From Gemmatimonas sp. (GTDB taxonomy: Bacteria; Gemmatimonadota; Gemmatimonadetes; Gemmatimonadales; Gemmatimonadaceae), in NCBI GenBank assembly GCA_011390935.1, contig JAABRL010000006.1, positions 106,599-170,598 of the forward strand: 64,000 nt of DNA, given 5' to 3'. Position 1 is the first letter of the stretch, and every line of letters starts with the position of its first letter. Both the position numbers and the translations under genes were made by a program. Below are positions 44,167 through 52,995 of the stretch, piece after piece. A model generated the notes under the pieces. The model did not search any database. It saw only the letters and a list, made by a program, of their open reading frames with translations, and was not told where the DNA came from.

Positions 44167-45227
44167 GCGGCAATCCGGTGAAAGACGCTGTCCGGCAGGT
44201 CGAGCACCTGCGTGGCCATGTCCGCCGCGAATGGATTGGACGACTGCTTGGCGCGCCGCAACACGAGCACACCCACACTGCCGAGGCGTCGGAGTGAAAT
44301 CGCGGATTCGCGTCGCACGGGGAAGCTCACGTCGCCGAGTTGATCGGCGAGTGCCGAGGCCAGGCCCCAGTGTCCGATTTCCCCGATGGCACGCGCCGCG
44401 GCTTCACGTACCGAGGCATCGTCGTCCTGCAATCGTTCGAGCAACACCGACGCGGCGTCATCACCACCAAGTGCGCCCAGTACCGACACGGCGCGCGCAC
44501 GCACCATGGCCTCAGGATGCCCACACAGACGGATCGCGGGGGCGACCAACTCGGGCTGTGCGAGACCACGCGCGACCTGCAGCGCATCGGCGAGGGCGGT
44601 GGAATCGTCGCGCGCCAGAAACTGTGCGAGCGCGCCGGCCGCTGGCTGTCCGACGCGCAACAGCGAATCGCGCACCGTGAAGCGACACAGGCGCTCGGGG
44701 TCCACGAGTCGCGCCACCAGCGCGTCGATCACGTGGCCGTCCGCGCGTCCGGCCGCCCAATGCAGCACTTCCACGCGCACCGTGGGATGCGGGTCGTTCA
44801 ATCGCGCGCGCAGTGCGGCGCAATCATGATCGAGCGCGCCCAGCAGACGCGCCCCCTGCAAGCGACTCCACCAGAACCGGCTCGCACACCGTGCTTCGGC
44901 TCGCGCGGTGATGCCGAGGCGTTGGCCGAGTGTGGACAGGCGCTCTACCGAGACACCGCGCACCGCGCGGCCGAACTCGAGCACCAGCGCTTCCTGCACG
45001 CCGACCGGGAGTGCACGCAAGACGGTTTCGTCGGCGTGCGCTGGTGTCTCGCTGGTGAGCAGTCGCGCCATGACATCGCGCGCGGTCGAAAGCTGTCGCA
45101 GTCGGCGACGGCGCCACCACTCACCGGCCGACGCCGCAAACATCACGAGCAACACCAACGCCGTTGCCATCGCCGTCTCCACGGCGAGGACCCGCAAACC
45201 GAGCGTGAGCAGCAGACTGTCGTTCAT
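44163..45227 (-). CDS. HEAT-repeat protein with N-terminal membrane anchor
   Basis: A 354-residue protein. The N-terminal hydrophobic segment VETAMATALVLLVMFAASAG is followed by a basic stop-transfer stretch, so the body is probably cytosolic. From about residue 110 there are roughly six HEAT/PBS-lyase-like repeats: LRARLNDPHPTVRVEVLHWA, VARLVDPERLCRFTVRDSLL, APAIRLCGHPEAMVRARAVS, LERLQDDDASVREAAARAIG and LGDVSFPVRRESAISLRRLG. HEAT arrays are protein-binding scaffolds. Overlap with both neighbours places it between the regulator and the polysaccharide synthase. It may hold the synthase and regulator together. Confidence 0.88.
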   Translation of the reverse strand: MNDSLLLTLGLRVLAVETAMATALVLLVMFAASAGEWWRRRRLRQLSTARDVMARLLTSETPAHADETVLRALPVGVQEALVLEFGRAVRGVSVERLSTLGQRLGITARAEARCASRFWWSRLQGARLLGALDHDCAALRARLNDPHPTVRVEVLHWAAGRADGHVIDALVARLVDPERLCRFTVRDSLLRVGQPAAGALAQFLARDDSTALADALQVARGLAQPELVAPAIRLCGHPEAMVRARAVSVLGALGGDDAASVLLERLQDDDASVREAAARAIGEIGHWGLASALADQLGDVSFPVRRESAISLRRLGSVGVLVLRRAKQSSNPFAADMATQVLDLPDSVFHRIAA

Positions 45228-47248
45228 GCCACGAGTGCGCGGCGCACACGTTCCACCAAGACGGCCACACTGAACGGTTTGGGCACGTAGTCGAAGGCCC
45301 CCAGCTCGAAGGCCTGCAGCGTTTCCGCGTCGCTGTTGCGCGGGCTGAGCATCACGATGCGCGTGCGCCGCAGCGCGTGCGCGGCCGCGAGCGTGCGCAG
45401 CACCGAAAGCCCGTCGAGTGACGGCAGGTTCACTTCGAGAATGATGACGCGCGCGCTCAGCGCCGGCTGGTCACCCGTGAGTGCAGCAGCGGCTTCGGCG
45501 CCATCGCGCATCCACCGCACGCTGTAGCGGCGTCCTTCGAGGGCGTGCAACACAAGCGACGCCGACGCCGGATCGTCGTCCACCAGCAGCACATCGACGC
45601 GCCCGGTGGACTGTTCGCCAGGATCACTGGCGACGGCGAGCACGGCGTCCGTGGTATGCGCGCCCGCCATCAGCAGCGCCGAGTCGGCCGCGGCGTGCAG
45701 GAGCGCGACGTCGGCGGGCACGTCGGGCACAGACGCAATGCCCACGCTGCACGACGTGGTGAGCGCGCCGCTGGCGGACGCCATCGCGGGCGCGCTGCGC
45801 ATCGTGGACATGATCGTACGCGCCCGTTCTCGCGCGATGATCGTGTCGGCGTCGAAGAGTCCGACGACGAGTTCACCCGCCCCCCAACTCGCGATCACAT
45901 CCTCACCGCGAAACGTCTCGCGCAACAGCTGCGCGAGGCGACGCATGGCCGCATCAACGAGCGCTTGCCCATGCCGACCACGCAGCTCCTCATAGCGATC
46001 GAGGCGCACACTGAGCAGAGAGAATCGCTGTGCGTGTCGTCGCGCGAGGCGCAGCAACCGCTCGAACTCCCGCTCGCCCTTGCTGCGACTCGACAGCCCC
46101 GTCACGGGATCGGTCTCATCACGCCGACGCAGCTGTCGGCTGAGACGCAGTCGATTGTTCACGCGGGCCGTCAGCAAGCGCGGATCGAGCGGCTTGCGCA
46201 CGACATCGTCGATGCCATCCACGTACGCTTCCCGCACGAAGGCTTCCTCGTGCGCCGCCGCCGCGAGAATCACCGGCAGGTCGCGCCACCGCGGGTCGGC
46301 ACGCGTGGCGAGACTCAGATCCACGCCGCTGCACGCACCCAGGCGCGCCCCCACCAGCATGAGCTCCGGCACCACGGTCTCGAGCGTCTCCCACACGCGC
46401 TCGGGATCGAATAGCGTGTACACCAGGTGACCGGCGCGCTCCAGCGCCAAACGCGCCGTCTGCGCACCATACGGATCCGTGTCCACGACGAGCACCGTCC
46501 CGGGCTGCACCCGTCGCTCTTCGGCGAGGCGAGCCGCGTGCTGCAACACGTCGGAGGGCGAGACCGGTCGCGCGAGCGGGCCCACCGCGCGGCTGCGCGC
46601 AATGGCGAGGCGCTCGGCGAGACTGCCGTTGCCGCCGATTACGAGAATCGGAACACCCACGCGCGCCATACGCCGTACGCCAGCGAGTGCCTGCGGGGAG
46701 GGATGTTCGGGCAACTCCACCACGATCGCGCGCGGCGCCATGCGCCGGATCACATCCACATCCGTGGTGAAGTCCACGGGGGTCACGTCGGCGCCGCACG
46801 CCATGCCTTCGGTCACATAGCGATCCCGCTGCTCGACCTCTGCGGCCAGCAGCACGAAGCGTGGGCGTCGCACGCCGTCCCGCTCCCCCCCTTCGGCGCT
46901 GAGCGGACGCTCGAGCTCCGTGCGCAGCGCCACGACCTGGTCAGCCAGTCGCGCGGCCAATCCGCGCTCCAGCGTGTATCGGGCAGCGAAGGATTGCTCC
47001 AGAGCCCGCGCAATGCGCACGCCTGTGCGCACACCGAACGTTGGCATCGCGCCCGCGAGCGCATGCGCTTCCGACTCGGCCAGCTCGCGCAGTTCATCGG
47101 TAAGCGTGCCGTCCATGAGCGCCAGTACGGCGCGCTCCAGCACGTCCACTCGCTCCAGGTGCCGACCGCGCACGCGCTCCACGACCGCCTCTGCCTCACT
47201 CCCATCGGGGGTGAGGTGGCCGGGTTCATGGATGAGCGCTGAAGTCAC
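45224..47248 (-). CDS. Hpt / pseudo-receiver / GGDEF-like regulator of the exopolysaccharide operon
   Basis: About 674 residues from the GTG at 47248; a TTG at 47308 is also in frame. Order of domains: Hpt-like helices with His in ELAESEAHALAGAMPTFGV (about 20-115); a receiver-like domain (about 125-245) with VVELPEHPSP where the phosphoacceptor Asp is expected; a second receiver-like domain (about 250-365) with VLVVDTDPYGAQTARLALER, DDVVRKPLDP and no Asp at the LMLVGARLG strand; a GGDEF-like domain with the signature decayed to ASWGAGELVV; and a last receiver-like domain with VDVLLVDDDPASASLVLHAL, IILEVNLPSLDGLS and DYVPKPFSV. The acceptor of the last is Glu. It appears to be a scaffold or a phosphorylation-independent regulator of the synthase. 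It overlaps the HEAT gene. Confidence 0.85.
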   Translation of the reverse strand: MTSALIHEPGHLTPDGSEAEAVVERVRGRHLERVDVLERAVLALMDGTLTDELRELAESEAHALAGAMPTFGVRTGVRIARALEQSFAARYTLERGLAARLADQVVALRTELERPLSAEGGERDGVRRPRFVLLAAEVEQRDRYVTEGMACGADVTPVDFTTDVDVIRRMAPRAIVVELPEHPSPQALAGVRRMARVGVPILVIGGNGSLAERLAIARSRAVGPLARPVSPSDVLQHAARLAEERRVQPGTVLVVDTDPYGAQTARLALERAGHLVYTLFDPERVWETLETVVPELMLVGARLGACSGVDLSLATRADPRWRDLPVILAAAAHEEAFVREAYVDGIDDVVRKPLDPRLLTARVNNRLRLSRQLRRRDETDPVTGLSSRSKGEREFERLLRLARRHAQRFSLLSVRLDRYEELRGRHGQALVDAAMRRLAQLLRETFRGEDVIASWGAGELVVGLFDADTIIARERARTIMSTMRSAPAMASASGALTTSCSVGIASVPDVPADVALLHAAADSALLMAGAHTTDAVLAVASDPGEQSTGRVDVLLVDDDPASASLVLHALEGRRYSVRWMRDGAEAAAALTGDQPALSARVIILEVNLPSLDGLSVLRTLAAAHALRRTRIVMLSPRNSDAETLQAFELGAFDYVPKPFSVAVLVERVRRALVA

Positions 47249-47395
47249 GAGGCGGGGTTGGTCGGAAGGAGGTCGCGCGGCACGACCCGGTCGGCGACGA
47301 TCCGCCAAGGGACCGTCACAGGACGGGCATCACACCACGAGAACGACGGTTGTGTGCCCGGGTCGTAACAGGGGCCGAACGCGGCGCCGCGCCGG

Positions 47396-48880
47396 TCAGC
47401 GCAGCAGCGGCAGTCGCCCGCTCGCCACCACGCCATGCCGCCGGTAGTCGGCCGGAGCGGAGACCCCGAGTGGGACGAGACCGGCCACGCTCGTGTACTC
47501 GTAGCCGAGCTGAAACTGCCCACCCAGCTCCCATCGCCGCGCCAGACCCAGGTACAGGCGCTGGGCCGGCCCGCGCTGGGCGGGGCCGATCAGCGTGACC
47601 TGCTGGGTGCCGAGCGCGCCCTCGAATCGCGCCCCCCAACCGACGGACTGGCCCGGCTCCCACCGCATCGTGGCTTCGGCGATGTCATGCCGTCGGGGTG
47701 AGAAGTAGCCGTCGGTGGCCACCCGGGCGTGCTGCACCTGCCGCACGCGCGCGCCTACCTCGAAGGCAGTGCGCGGGGCGGCGACGAGCGCGGCCTCCCA
47801 CTCCTGCCGCTGGTTGGGCACCGCTCCTCCGCGAATCGACGACACGCCGCCGCTCGCCGCGAGGCGCCAGACTGAGCGCAGTCGCAGCTGGGTGGCCAGC
47901 ACCGCCCCATCCATGACGATCGCGTTCGCGATGAGGGGGGCCGTCTCGTCGAGCACCGCGCGTCCTGCGCTGCCATCGAACCGCAGCCGCTGCGCCGCCA
48001 CCCAGCGCCCGCGCAGGCGCCCGCTTGGCAGCAGCCGCGACGGCGACTCGGCGTCGGCGAGTTGCAGCACCCCCGCCTCGACCACCAGCGCGCCCCGCTC
48101 GGCGAAGACCCACTCGGCCGCGGCTTCCATGCCGCGCGATCGTCCGGCGCGCGCGCCAAGACCGGCGGATCGCTCGACGGCGCTCATGCGGGCCTGGTGT
48201 CCCCCGGAGAGCGGCATAGACGCCGTGAGTGCGACCGACCAGAACGAATTGCCTTCACTGTCGCTGCTTTGTCGTATTACTGGCTCTAAGGAGTTTGCAT
48301 ATGCTGCATACGCGCGCCGTCTCTCAGCACGAATCTCCTCGTGGTGTGGCGCCATCGTGAGCGCCCGTTCGAGCAGACCAAGCGCCTCAGCGCGGCGATC
48401 CTGCCAGCGCAGCACCTGCGCCAGCCCGAGCCAATGGTCCGGGTTCTGGCGATCGCGGTCGAGCAGGGCGCGCCACTGCTGTTCGCTCGCCGGCAAGTCC
48501 CCTCGCCACGCGGCCACCCGCGCCATCCCCTGCGCGGCTTCGAGGTCGTCGGGCCAGCGCGCAAGAATGTCGCGATATCGACCCTCCGCTTCCGCATAGC
48601 GCTTGCCCCAGGCGAGCGCGGTCGCCGCCCCGATCGCCGCATCGCGGTCCATGGGGACGATCGCCCGCAGCGAATCGTACAACGCGAGCGCGCGGTCGGT
48701 GCGGCCCGCGATCGCGTGCGCCCGTGCGGTGGCGTGCGGGCTGGCCAGCTCCTGCGCGGCGAGCGGTGCGATCGCGATCGTACTGGCCGCCAGCGGACTG
48801 ACCGCGAGCACCAGCCGTACGGCGACCGACCTCGTGAACAGCTCGACTCGTCCAACGACCTGTGCAGCAGCGTTCGGCAT
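47396..48880 (-). CDS. TPR plus YaiO-like outer-membrane beta-barrel protein
   Basis: A 494-residue exported protein. After the signal peptide (LVLAVSPLAASTIAIAPLAA), residues about 45-190 are TPR helices (RAHAIAGRTDRALALYDSLR, KRYAEAEGRYRDILARWPDD, GDLPASEQQWRALLDRDRQN). The second half is a strand-rich barrel: VALTASMPLSGGHQARMSAV, EWVFAERGALVVEAGVLQLA, VGARVRQVQHARVATDGYF and GQFQLGYEYTSVAGLVPLGV, ending LPLLR. This TPR-then-barrel arrangement is that of YaiO and of the export porins PgaA and BcsC, though shorter than the latter. It should carry polymer across the outer membrane. It is the first gene of the operon; the regulator follows after a 147-base gap. Confidence 0.86.
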   Translation of the reverse strand: MPNAAAQVVGRVELFTRSVAVRLVLAVSPLAASTIAIAPLAAQELASPHATARAHAIAGRTDRALALYDSLRAIVPMDRDAAIGAATALAWGKRYAEAEGRYRDILARWPDDLEAAQGMARVAAWRGDLPASEQQWRALLDRDRQNPDHWLGLAQVLRWQDRRAEALGLLERALTMAPHHEEIRAERRRAYAAYANSLEPVIRQSSDSEGNSFWSVALTASMPLSGGHQARMSAVERSAGLGARAGRSRGMEAAAEWVFAERGALVVEAGVLQLADAESPSRLLPSGRLRGRWVAAQRLRFDGSAGRAVLDETAPLIANAIVMDGAVLATQLRLRSVWRLAASGGVSSIRGGAVPNQRQEWEAALVAAPRTAFEVGARVRQVQHARVATDGYFSPRRHDIAEATMRWEPGQSVGWGARFEGALGTQQVTLIGPAQRGPAQRLYLGLARRWELGGQFQLGYEYTSVAGLVPLGVSAPADYRRHGVVASGRLPLLR

Positions 48881-48900
48881 GCGGGTGACCCGTCTCCTGT

Positions 48901-48956
48901 GCGGATATCCTCCTCAGCCGAACCGTGCCGCTGGGCGAACGATTCGGCCTCTCCGC
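48901..48956 (-). promoter_or_regulatory. Nested inverted repeats in the leader of the exopolysaccharide operon
   Basis: Read on the minus strand, a 5-bp outer stem (48952-48956 with 48901-48905) encloses a 6-bp stem (48943-48948 with 48917-48922) and an inner 3-bp hairpin around 48927-48936. It lies 21-76 bases before the ATG of the first gene. It does not match the cyclic-di-GMP riboswitch consensus as I know it. In GC-rich DNA such structures also arise by chance. Confidence 0.3.
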
Positions 48957-48999
48957 GTGACAGACGACCGATCCGCGTTCGGGGCACGCCCCCCGGAGA

Positions 49000-50463
49000 T
49001 CAGGAGATCGGCTTGGTCGCGTCCGGCCCCGCCACACGGCGCACGAGTTGATACAGGAAATCGAGCCCGTCATAGAACGACTTCACGCGCAGCTTCTCGT
49101 CGCGACCGTGCGCATTGGTCTCGCCCGGTGAAGAAAAGATGCCGCTCACGCCGAAGGTGGGGATACCGGCTCCCCGCAGAAAGCGGCCATCGGTGGCGCC
49201 GGTCGACATGGTCGGAATCACCGGCACGTCGTTGAACATCTCTTTCGTGAGCGCCTGCGTGTGCGCCATGAGCGTGGGGTGAATCGCCGTGGGCACCGCG
49301 CCGTACCGCTCTCGACTGCCGCCGCGCGTGGACACGGTCACGATCGGGTCGCCGATCACCTGCTCGAGGGCGGTCTGCACCTCGGCCGCGGTGGAGGTGG
49401 GCACAATGCGGCAGTTCACGTTGGCAGTGGCGGTCTGCGGCAGCGCATTGTCGGCGTGACCGGCCGCCAGTCGCGTGGCCACGCAGGTGGTGCGCAGCAT
49501 GGACGCATAGCGTGGGTCCATGGAAATCAGGCGCGCCGCGGTGGTGTCGGCCGGGTTGGCCACGATCGCGCGCATCGCCTCCGCGAGCGACGGCATCTCC
49601 ACCTTGGCGGTCTGCGTGAAGAACTGCGTGGTGACATCGTTGAGCGCCACCGGGAACGTGTGGCGCTCAATGCGACCGATCGCGTTGGCCAGCTGATAGA
49701 TCGCGTTGTCCTTGCGCGGGACGCTGGAGTGTCCGCCCGTGTTCAAGACGGTGAGTGTGAAGTTCACCGGCACCTTCTCGGCGGCCTGAACCGAGTGGAA
49801 GAACGGCTTGTCGTCCTTGAGCGTGCCGCCGCCCCCTTCATTGATGGCGTACTCCGCATCGATGAGTTCGCGGTGATGCTCGAGCAGCCACCCCACGCCG
49901 TTGCTGCCGCCCCCTTCTTCATCGGCCGTGAGGGCCAGAATGAGATCGCGCTCGGGCACCCACCCTTCGGCCTTGTAGCGCAGCAGGTTCGCCACGAGCA
50001 TCGCCGCCATCGACTTGTCATCGGCCACGCCGCGGCCGAGGAAGTAGCCGTCCAGTTCGGTGAACTCGAACGGATCGCGCGGCCAGTCGGAGCGCAGCGC
50101 CGCAACCACATCGAGGTGGGCGAGCAGCAGTATCGGCTTTCCCTGCCCCTTCCCTCGATACCGCACGACAAGGTTGTGCTTGGCCGGCACGTCAGCCGGG
50201 CCGAGCACGTGAATGTCGGCGGCGGGGAAGCCGGCCGCGCGGAATCGCTCGGCCATCGCGTTCGCCGCCTCGGTGACCGAGCCCACGCCGTCGACGGTGT
50301 TGATCTGCACCAACTGCTGGTAAATCGCGCGCGCCGCTTGCTGCTGTGGCGTGAGCGTGGTCGGTGCGCCGGGCGCGCTCATGCGCGGCTGGGCGACGAG
50401 CGGAGCGCTGATCACAAGCAGCGCGGCAACGAGCGAGCGAAGCGACATGGGAGGACGGCGCAT
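49000..50463 (-). CDS. M20-family metallopeptidase, exported
   Basis: The 487-residue product starts at the ATG at 50463; the ATG at 50448 (MSLRSLVAALLVI) is equally possible. A signal peptide ends near LVAQ. The M20 zinc site is complete: the metal His-x-Asp in ILLLAHLDVVAAL, the Asp in FLGRGVADDKSMAAMLVANL, the Glu pair in ALTADEEGGGSNGVGWLLE, and the dimerisation-domain strand VLNTGGHSSVPRKDNAIYQL. The C-terminal His is in ETNAHGRDEKLRVKSFYDGL. Family members are aminopeptidases, carboxypeptidases and deacylases of peptides. No lipobox; probably periplasmic. It diverges from the NhaC-like gene. Confidence 0.92.
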   Translation of the reverse strand: MRRPPMSLRSLVAALLVISAPLVAQPRMSAPGAPTTLTPQQQAARAIYQQLVQINTVDGVGSVTEAANAMAERFRAAGFPAADIHVLGPADVPAKHNLVVRYRGKGQGKPILLLAHLDVVAALRSDWPRDPFEFTELDGYFLGRGVADDKSMAAMLVANLLRYKAEGWVPERDLILALTADEEGGGSNGVGWLLEHHRELIDAEYAINEGGGGTLKDDKPFFHSVQAAEKVPVNFTLTVLNTGGHSSVPRKDNAIYQLANAIGRIERHTFPVALNDVTTQFFTQTAKVEMPSLAEAMRAIVANPADTTAARLISMDPRYASMLRTTCVATRLAAGHADNALPQTATANVNCRIVPTSTAAEVQTALEQVIGDPIVTVSTRGGSRERYGAVPTAIHPTLMAHTQALTKEMFNDVPVIPTMSTGATDGRFLRGAGIPTFGVSGIFSSPGETNAHGRDEKLRVKSFYDGLDFLYQLVRRVAGPDATKPIS

Positions 50464-50584
50464 GGCGGCAATGGGGTGAGAGGCGGACCACTGTGCCGAA
50501 GCTACGGCTGCGACCCGAACCGTCAAGCAAGCCGCGTGACGCTCGCTTGCCCCTGCCCGTGCCGCGCGCGCACCTTTCCCGCCA

Positions 50585-52066
50585 ATGCCTACCTCTCCTG
50601 TTCGCGCCCCCGGGCTCGCGGAGGCGCTGGTGCCGATCGTGGTGCTGATCGGCCTGCTCGCCTCATCGGTCTATCTCTTCGCTGACAATTCGTCGTACGG
50701 CCCCAACCAGATCGCGCTCATGCTGGCCGCGATGGTGGCGGCGCTGTTCGGCTGGCGCAATGGGTACTCGTGGCGCGAGATGCAGAAGGGCATCGTGCAC
50801 GGCATCTCGCTCTCCACCGGCGCCGTGCTCATCCTGCTCATGGTGGGCGCCCTGATCGGCAGCTGGATTCTGGCCGGCACCGTGCCCACGATGATCTACT
50901 ACGGCCTCTCCGTGCTGAGCCCATCGTGGTTCTACGCCGCGGCCGTGGTGATCTGCGCGGTGGTGGCGCTGGCGACCGGCAGTTCGTGGACCACCGCCGG
51001 TACGATCGGCGTGGCGCTCATTGGCATTGCCACCGTGCAGGGGCTCAACCTCGGCCTGGCCGCCGGTGCGATCATCTCGGGTGCGTACTTCGGTGACAAG
51101 ATGTCGCCGCTCTCGGACACCACGAACCTCGCGCCCGCGATGGCCGGTACCGACCTGTTCACGCACATTCGCCACATGCTGTGGACCACCGTGCCCAGCA
51201 TCACGATTGCGCTCGTGCTGTTCGCGGGGATTGGCTTGTACCTCGGTGGCGCGTCCGACGCCGCGGAGATCGCGATCATTCAGGCGCAGATCGCCGATCA
51301 GTTCAACGTCGGCTGGGTGATGCTGTTGCCCGCCGTGCTCGTGCTTGTGCTCGTGGTGCGCAAGGTACCGGCGTTGCCCGCGCTGTTCATCGGCGCACTC
51401 ACCGGCTGCGTCTTTGCCGTGCTCTTTCAGCGCGAGGCCGTGTTGCGATTCGTGGGCGAGACCGACTTGCCCGGTTCACTCGCGCTCGTGAAAGGCGCAT
51501 GGACGGCGCTGTTCGACGGCTTCAAGCTCGCCTCCGGGAACGCCGCACTCGACGAACTGCTCAGTCGCGGCGGCATGGCGAGCATGCTCAACACGATCTG
51601 GCTCATCCTGTGCGCCATGACATTCGGCGCCGTGATGGAAACGACACAGATGCTGCAGCGCATCGCGGCGGCCATTCTCGGCTCCGTGCGCGGCACCGGC
51701 AGTCTCATTGCGGCCACACTCGGCACCGCCATCGGCATGAACATCATCGCGTCCGATCAGTACATCGCGATCGTGCTGCCGGGGCGCATGTTCCGCGCCG
51801 AGTTCAAGCGGCGCGGCCTGGCGGCGAAGAACCTGTCGCGTACGCTCGAGGACTCGGGCACGCTCACATCGGCGCTCGTGCCGTGGAACACCTGCGGTGC
51901 CTTCATGGCCGGCACCCTCGGCGTGGCGACGCTCACCTACGCACCGTTTGCGTTTTTCAATCTCATCAATCCCATGGTCGCCGCGTTCTACGGGTTCACC
52001 GGCATCTCGATCGCGAAGATCACGCCTGGCGAGGATGATGTGGAGGGGTCGGAGACCGCCCTGTAG
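50585..52066 (+). CDS. nhaC: NhaC-type Na+/H+ antiporter
   Basis: A 493-residue membrane protein of the NhaC family, from the ATG at 50585. It has about 11-12 hydrophobic segments; characteristic parts are TGSSWTTAGTIGVALIGIAT, GLAAGAIISGAYFGDKMSPL (the conserved GAYFGDKMSPLSDTTNLAP stretch), HMLWTTVPSITIALVLF and LGTAIGMNIIASDQYIAIVL (with the conserved SDQ near TM10), and EDSGTLTSALVPWNTCGAF. These antiporters export Na+ (or Li+) in exchange for protons or, in MleN-type members, malate for lactate with Na+. The exact substrates are unknown. Inner-membrane location is certain. Confidence 0.93.
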   Translation: MPTSPVRAPGLAEALVPIVVLIGLLASSVYLFADNSSYGPNQIALMLAAMVAALFGWRNGYSWREMQKGIVHGISLSTGAVLILLMVGALIGSWILAGTVPTMIYYGLSVLSPSWFYAAAVVICAVVALATGSSWTTAGTIGVALIGIATVQGLNLGLAAGAIISGAYFGDKMSPLSDTTNLAPAMAGTDLFTHIRHMLWTTVPSITIALVLFAGIGLYLGGASDAAEIAIIQAQIADQFNVGWVMLLPAVLVLVLVVRKVPALPALFIGALTGCVFAVLFQREAVLRFVGETDLPGSLALVKGAWTALFDGFKLASGNAALDELLSRGGMASMLNTIWLILCAMTFGAVMETTQMLQRIAAAILGSVRGTGSLIAATLGTAIGMNIIASDQYIAIVLPGRMFRAEFKRRGLAAKNLSRTLEDSGTLTSALVPWNTCGAFMAGTLGVATLTYAPFAFFNLINPMVAAFYGFTGISIAKITPGEDDVEGSETAL

Positions 52067-52075
52067 AAACACGCG

Positions 52076-52891
52076 CTATCGCGTCACACGTGCGCGCAGC
52101 GCCGAATCGACAGGCGCACACTTGGCGTGCGCCGTGCAGAGCGTGCTGACGCGCGCCTCCAAGGTATCGAGCCGCGCAAACAGCGCCCGCATGCTCGCAT
52201 GGCTGGCGTCCACATCGTCGGAGTAGATGCTCAGCGCGCCGCGGAAGCCGCTGAGCGCCCCGTAGTTGGCGGCGTCGCCGGCAAAGAGTGTCTCGCGAAA
52301 CAGATAGGCGGTGCTGCCAGGCGTGTGCCCCGGCACGGCGAACGCGCGCAGTGTGTCGCGTCCGAATACGAACGCGGTGTCGCCAGTGAGCGCGTGGATC
52401 GTGATCTCCTCGGCACGAGGATGGTGCGTATCGTTGATGGCCTCGCCGATCCGTGGCGCAAACCCGGTGTACGCCGAATCGCCGAGAAACCGCGGCACCT
52501 CATCGCGTCCCATGACGAACGTGGAGTGCGCCACGCTCGGCCACGCCCCGATGTGATCGCGGTGTGCATGTGTGAGAAAGGCGTAGCGGACATCGGCGGT
52601 ATCGGCATCAATCTGCGCCAGCACGTCGCGCAACCCGCTCGACGCACGTCCCCACCCGAGATCGATCACGAACACCCCGCTGTCGGTCCGCGCAGCGAAG
52701 ATCATGCTGGTCCACGGGCCGGCCGTGGTGGTCGCCGCGGCGGTCGGAGACGGGGGCAACAGGTGCAGGTTGCGCGTGCAGGCGGCGCCAAGCATGAGCA
52801 ACACGATCGCCCCGCGTGCACGCCGCGACGCCGTGCGTATGCGCCGCCGTGCAATCGAGGTGCCCTTCGTCGCTGCGCGAAACCGTACCAT
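52076..52891 (-). CDS. Metallo-beta-lactamase-fold hydrolase, probable lipoprotein
   Basis: A 271-residue protein starting at the ATG at 52891, with GAGGTGG 14 bases upstream. An N-terminal basic stretch and hydrophobic segment end at LMLGAAC, possibly a lipid-attachment Cys, though the box is weak. The zinc-binding motif THAHRDHIGAW is intact, as are the later His in AFAVPGHTPGSTAYLF and the bridging Asp in TLFAGDAANYGALSG. The middle has INDTHHPRAEEITIHALTGD. Such folds cover beta-lactamases, lactonases and glyoxalase-like enzymes; the GHTPGST loop with Asp is general. The substrate is unknown. Confidence 0.88.
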   Translation of the reverse strand: MVRFRAATKGTSIARRRIRTASRRARGAIVLLMLGAACTRNLHLLPPSPTAAATTTAGPWTSMIFAARTDSGVFVIDLGWGRASSGLRDVLAQIDADTADVRYAFLTHAHRDHIGAWPSVAHSTFVMGRDEVPRFLGDSAYTGFAPRIGEAINDTHHPRAEEITIHALTGDTAFVFGRDTLRAFAVPGHTPGSTAYLFRETLFAGDAANYGALSGFRGALSIYSDDVDASHASMRALFARLDTLEARVSTLCTAHAKCAPVDSALRARVTR

Positions 52892-52995
52892 GATCGTCCC
52901 ACCTCGCTCAGTGGTGTCGCCGCGCGGATGCGGACCTGCTGACAACGAGTGATACCGAGGAATAGATTCGGCGATCCCCCTCACCCTGATTGCTC

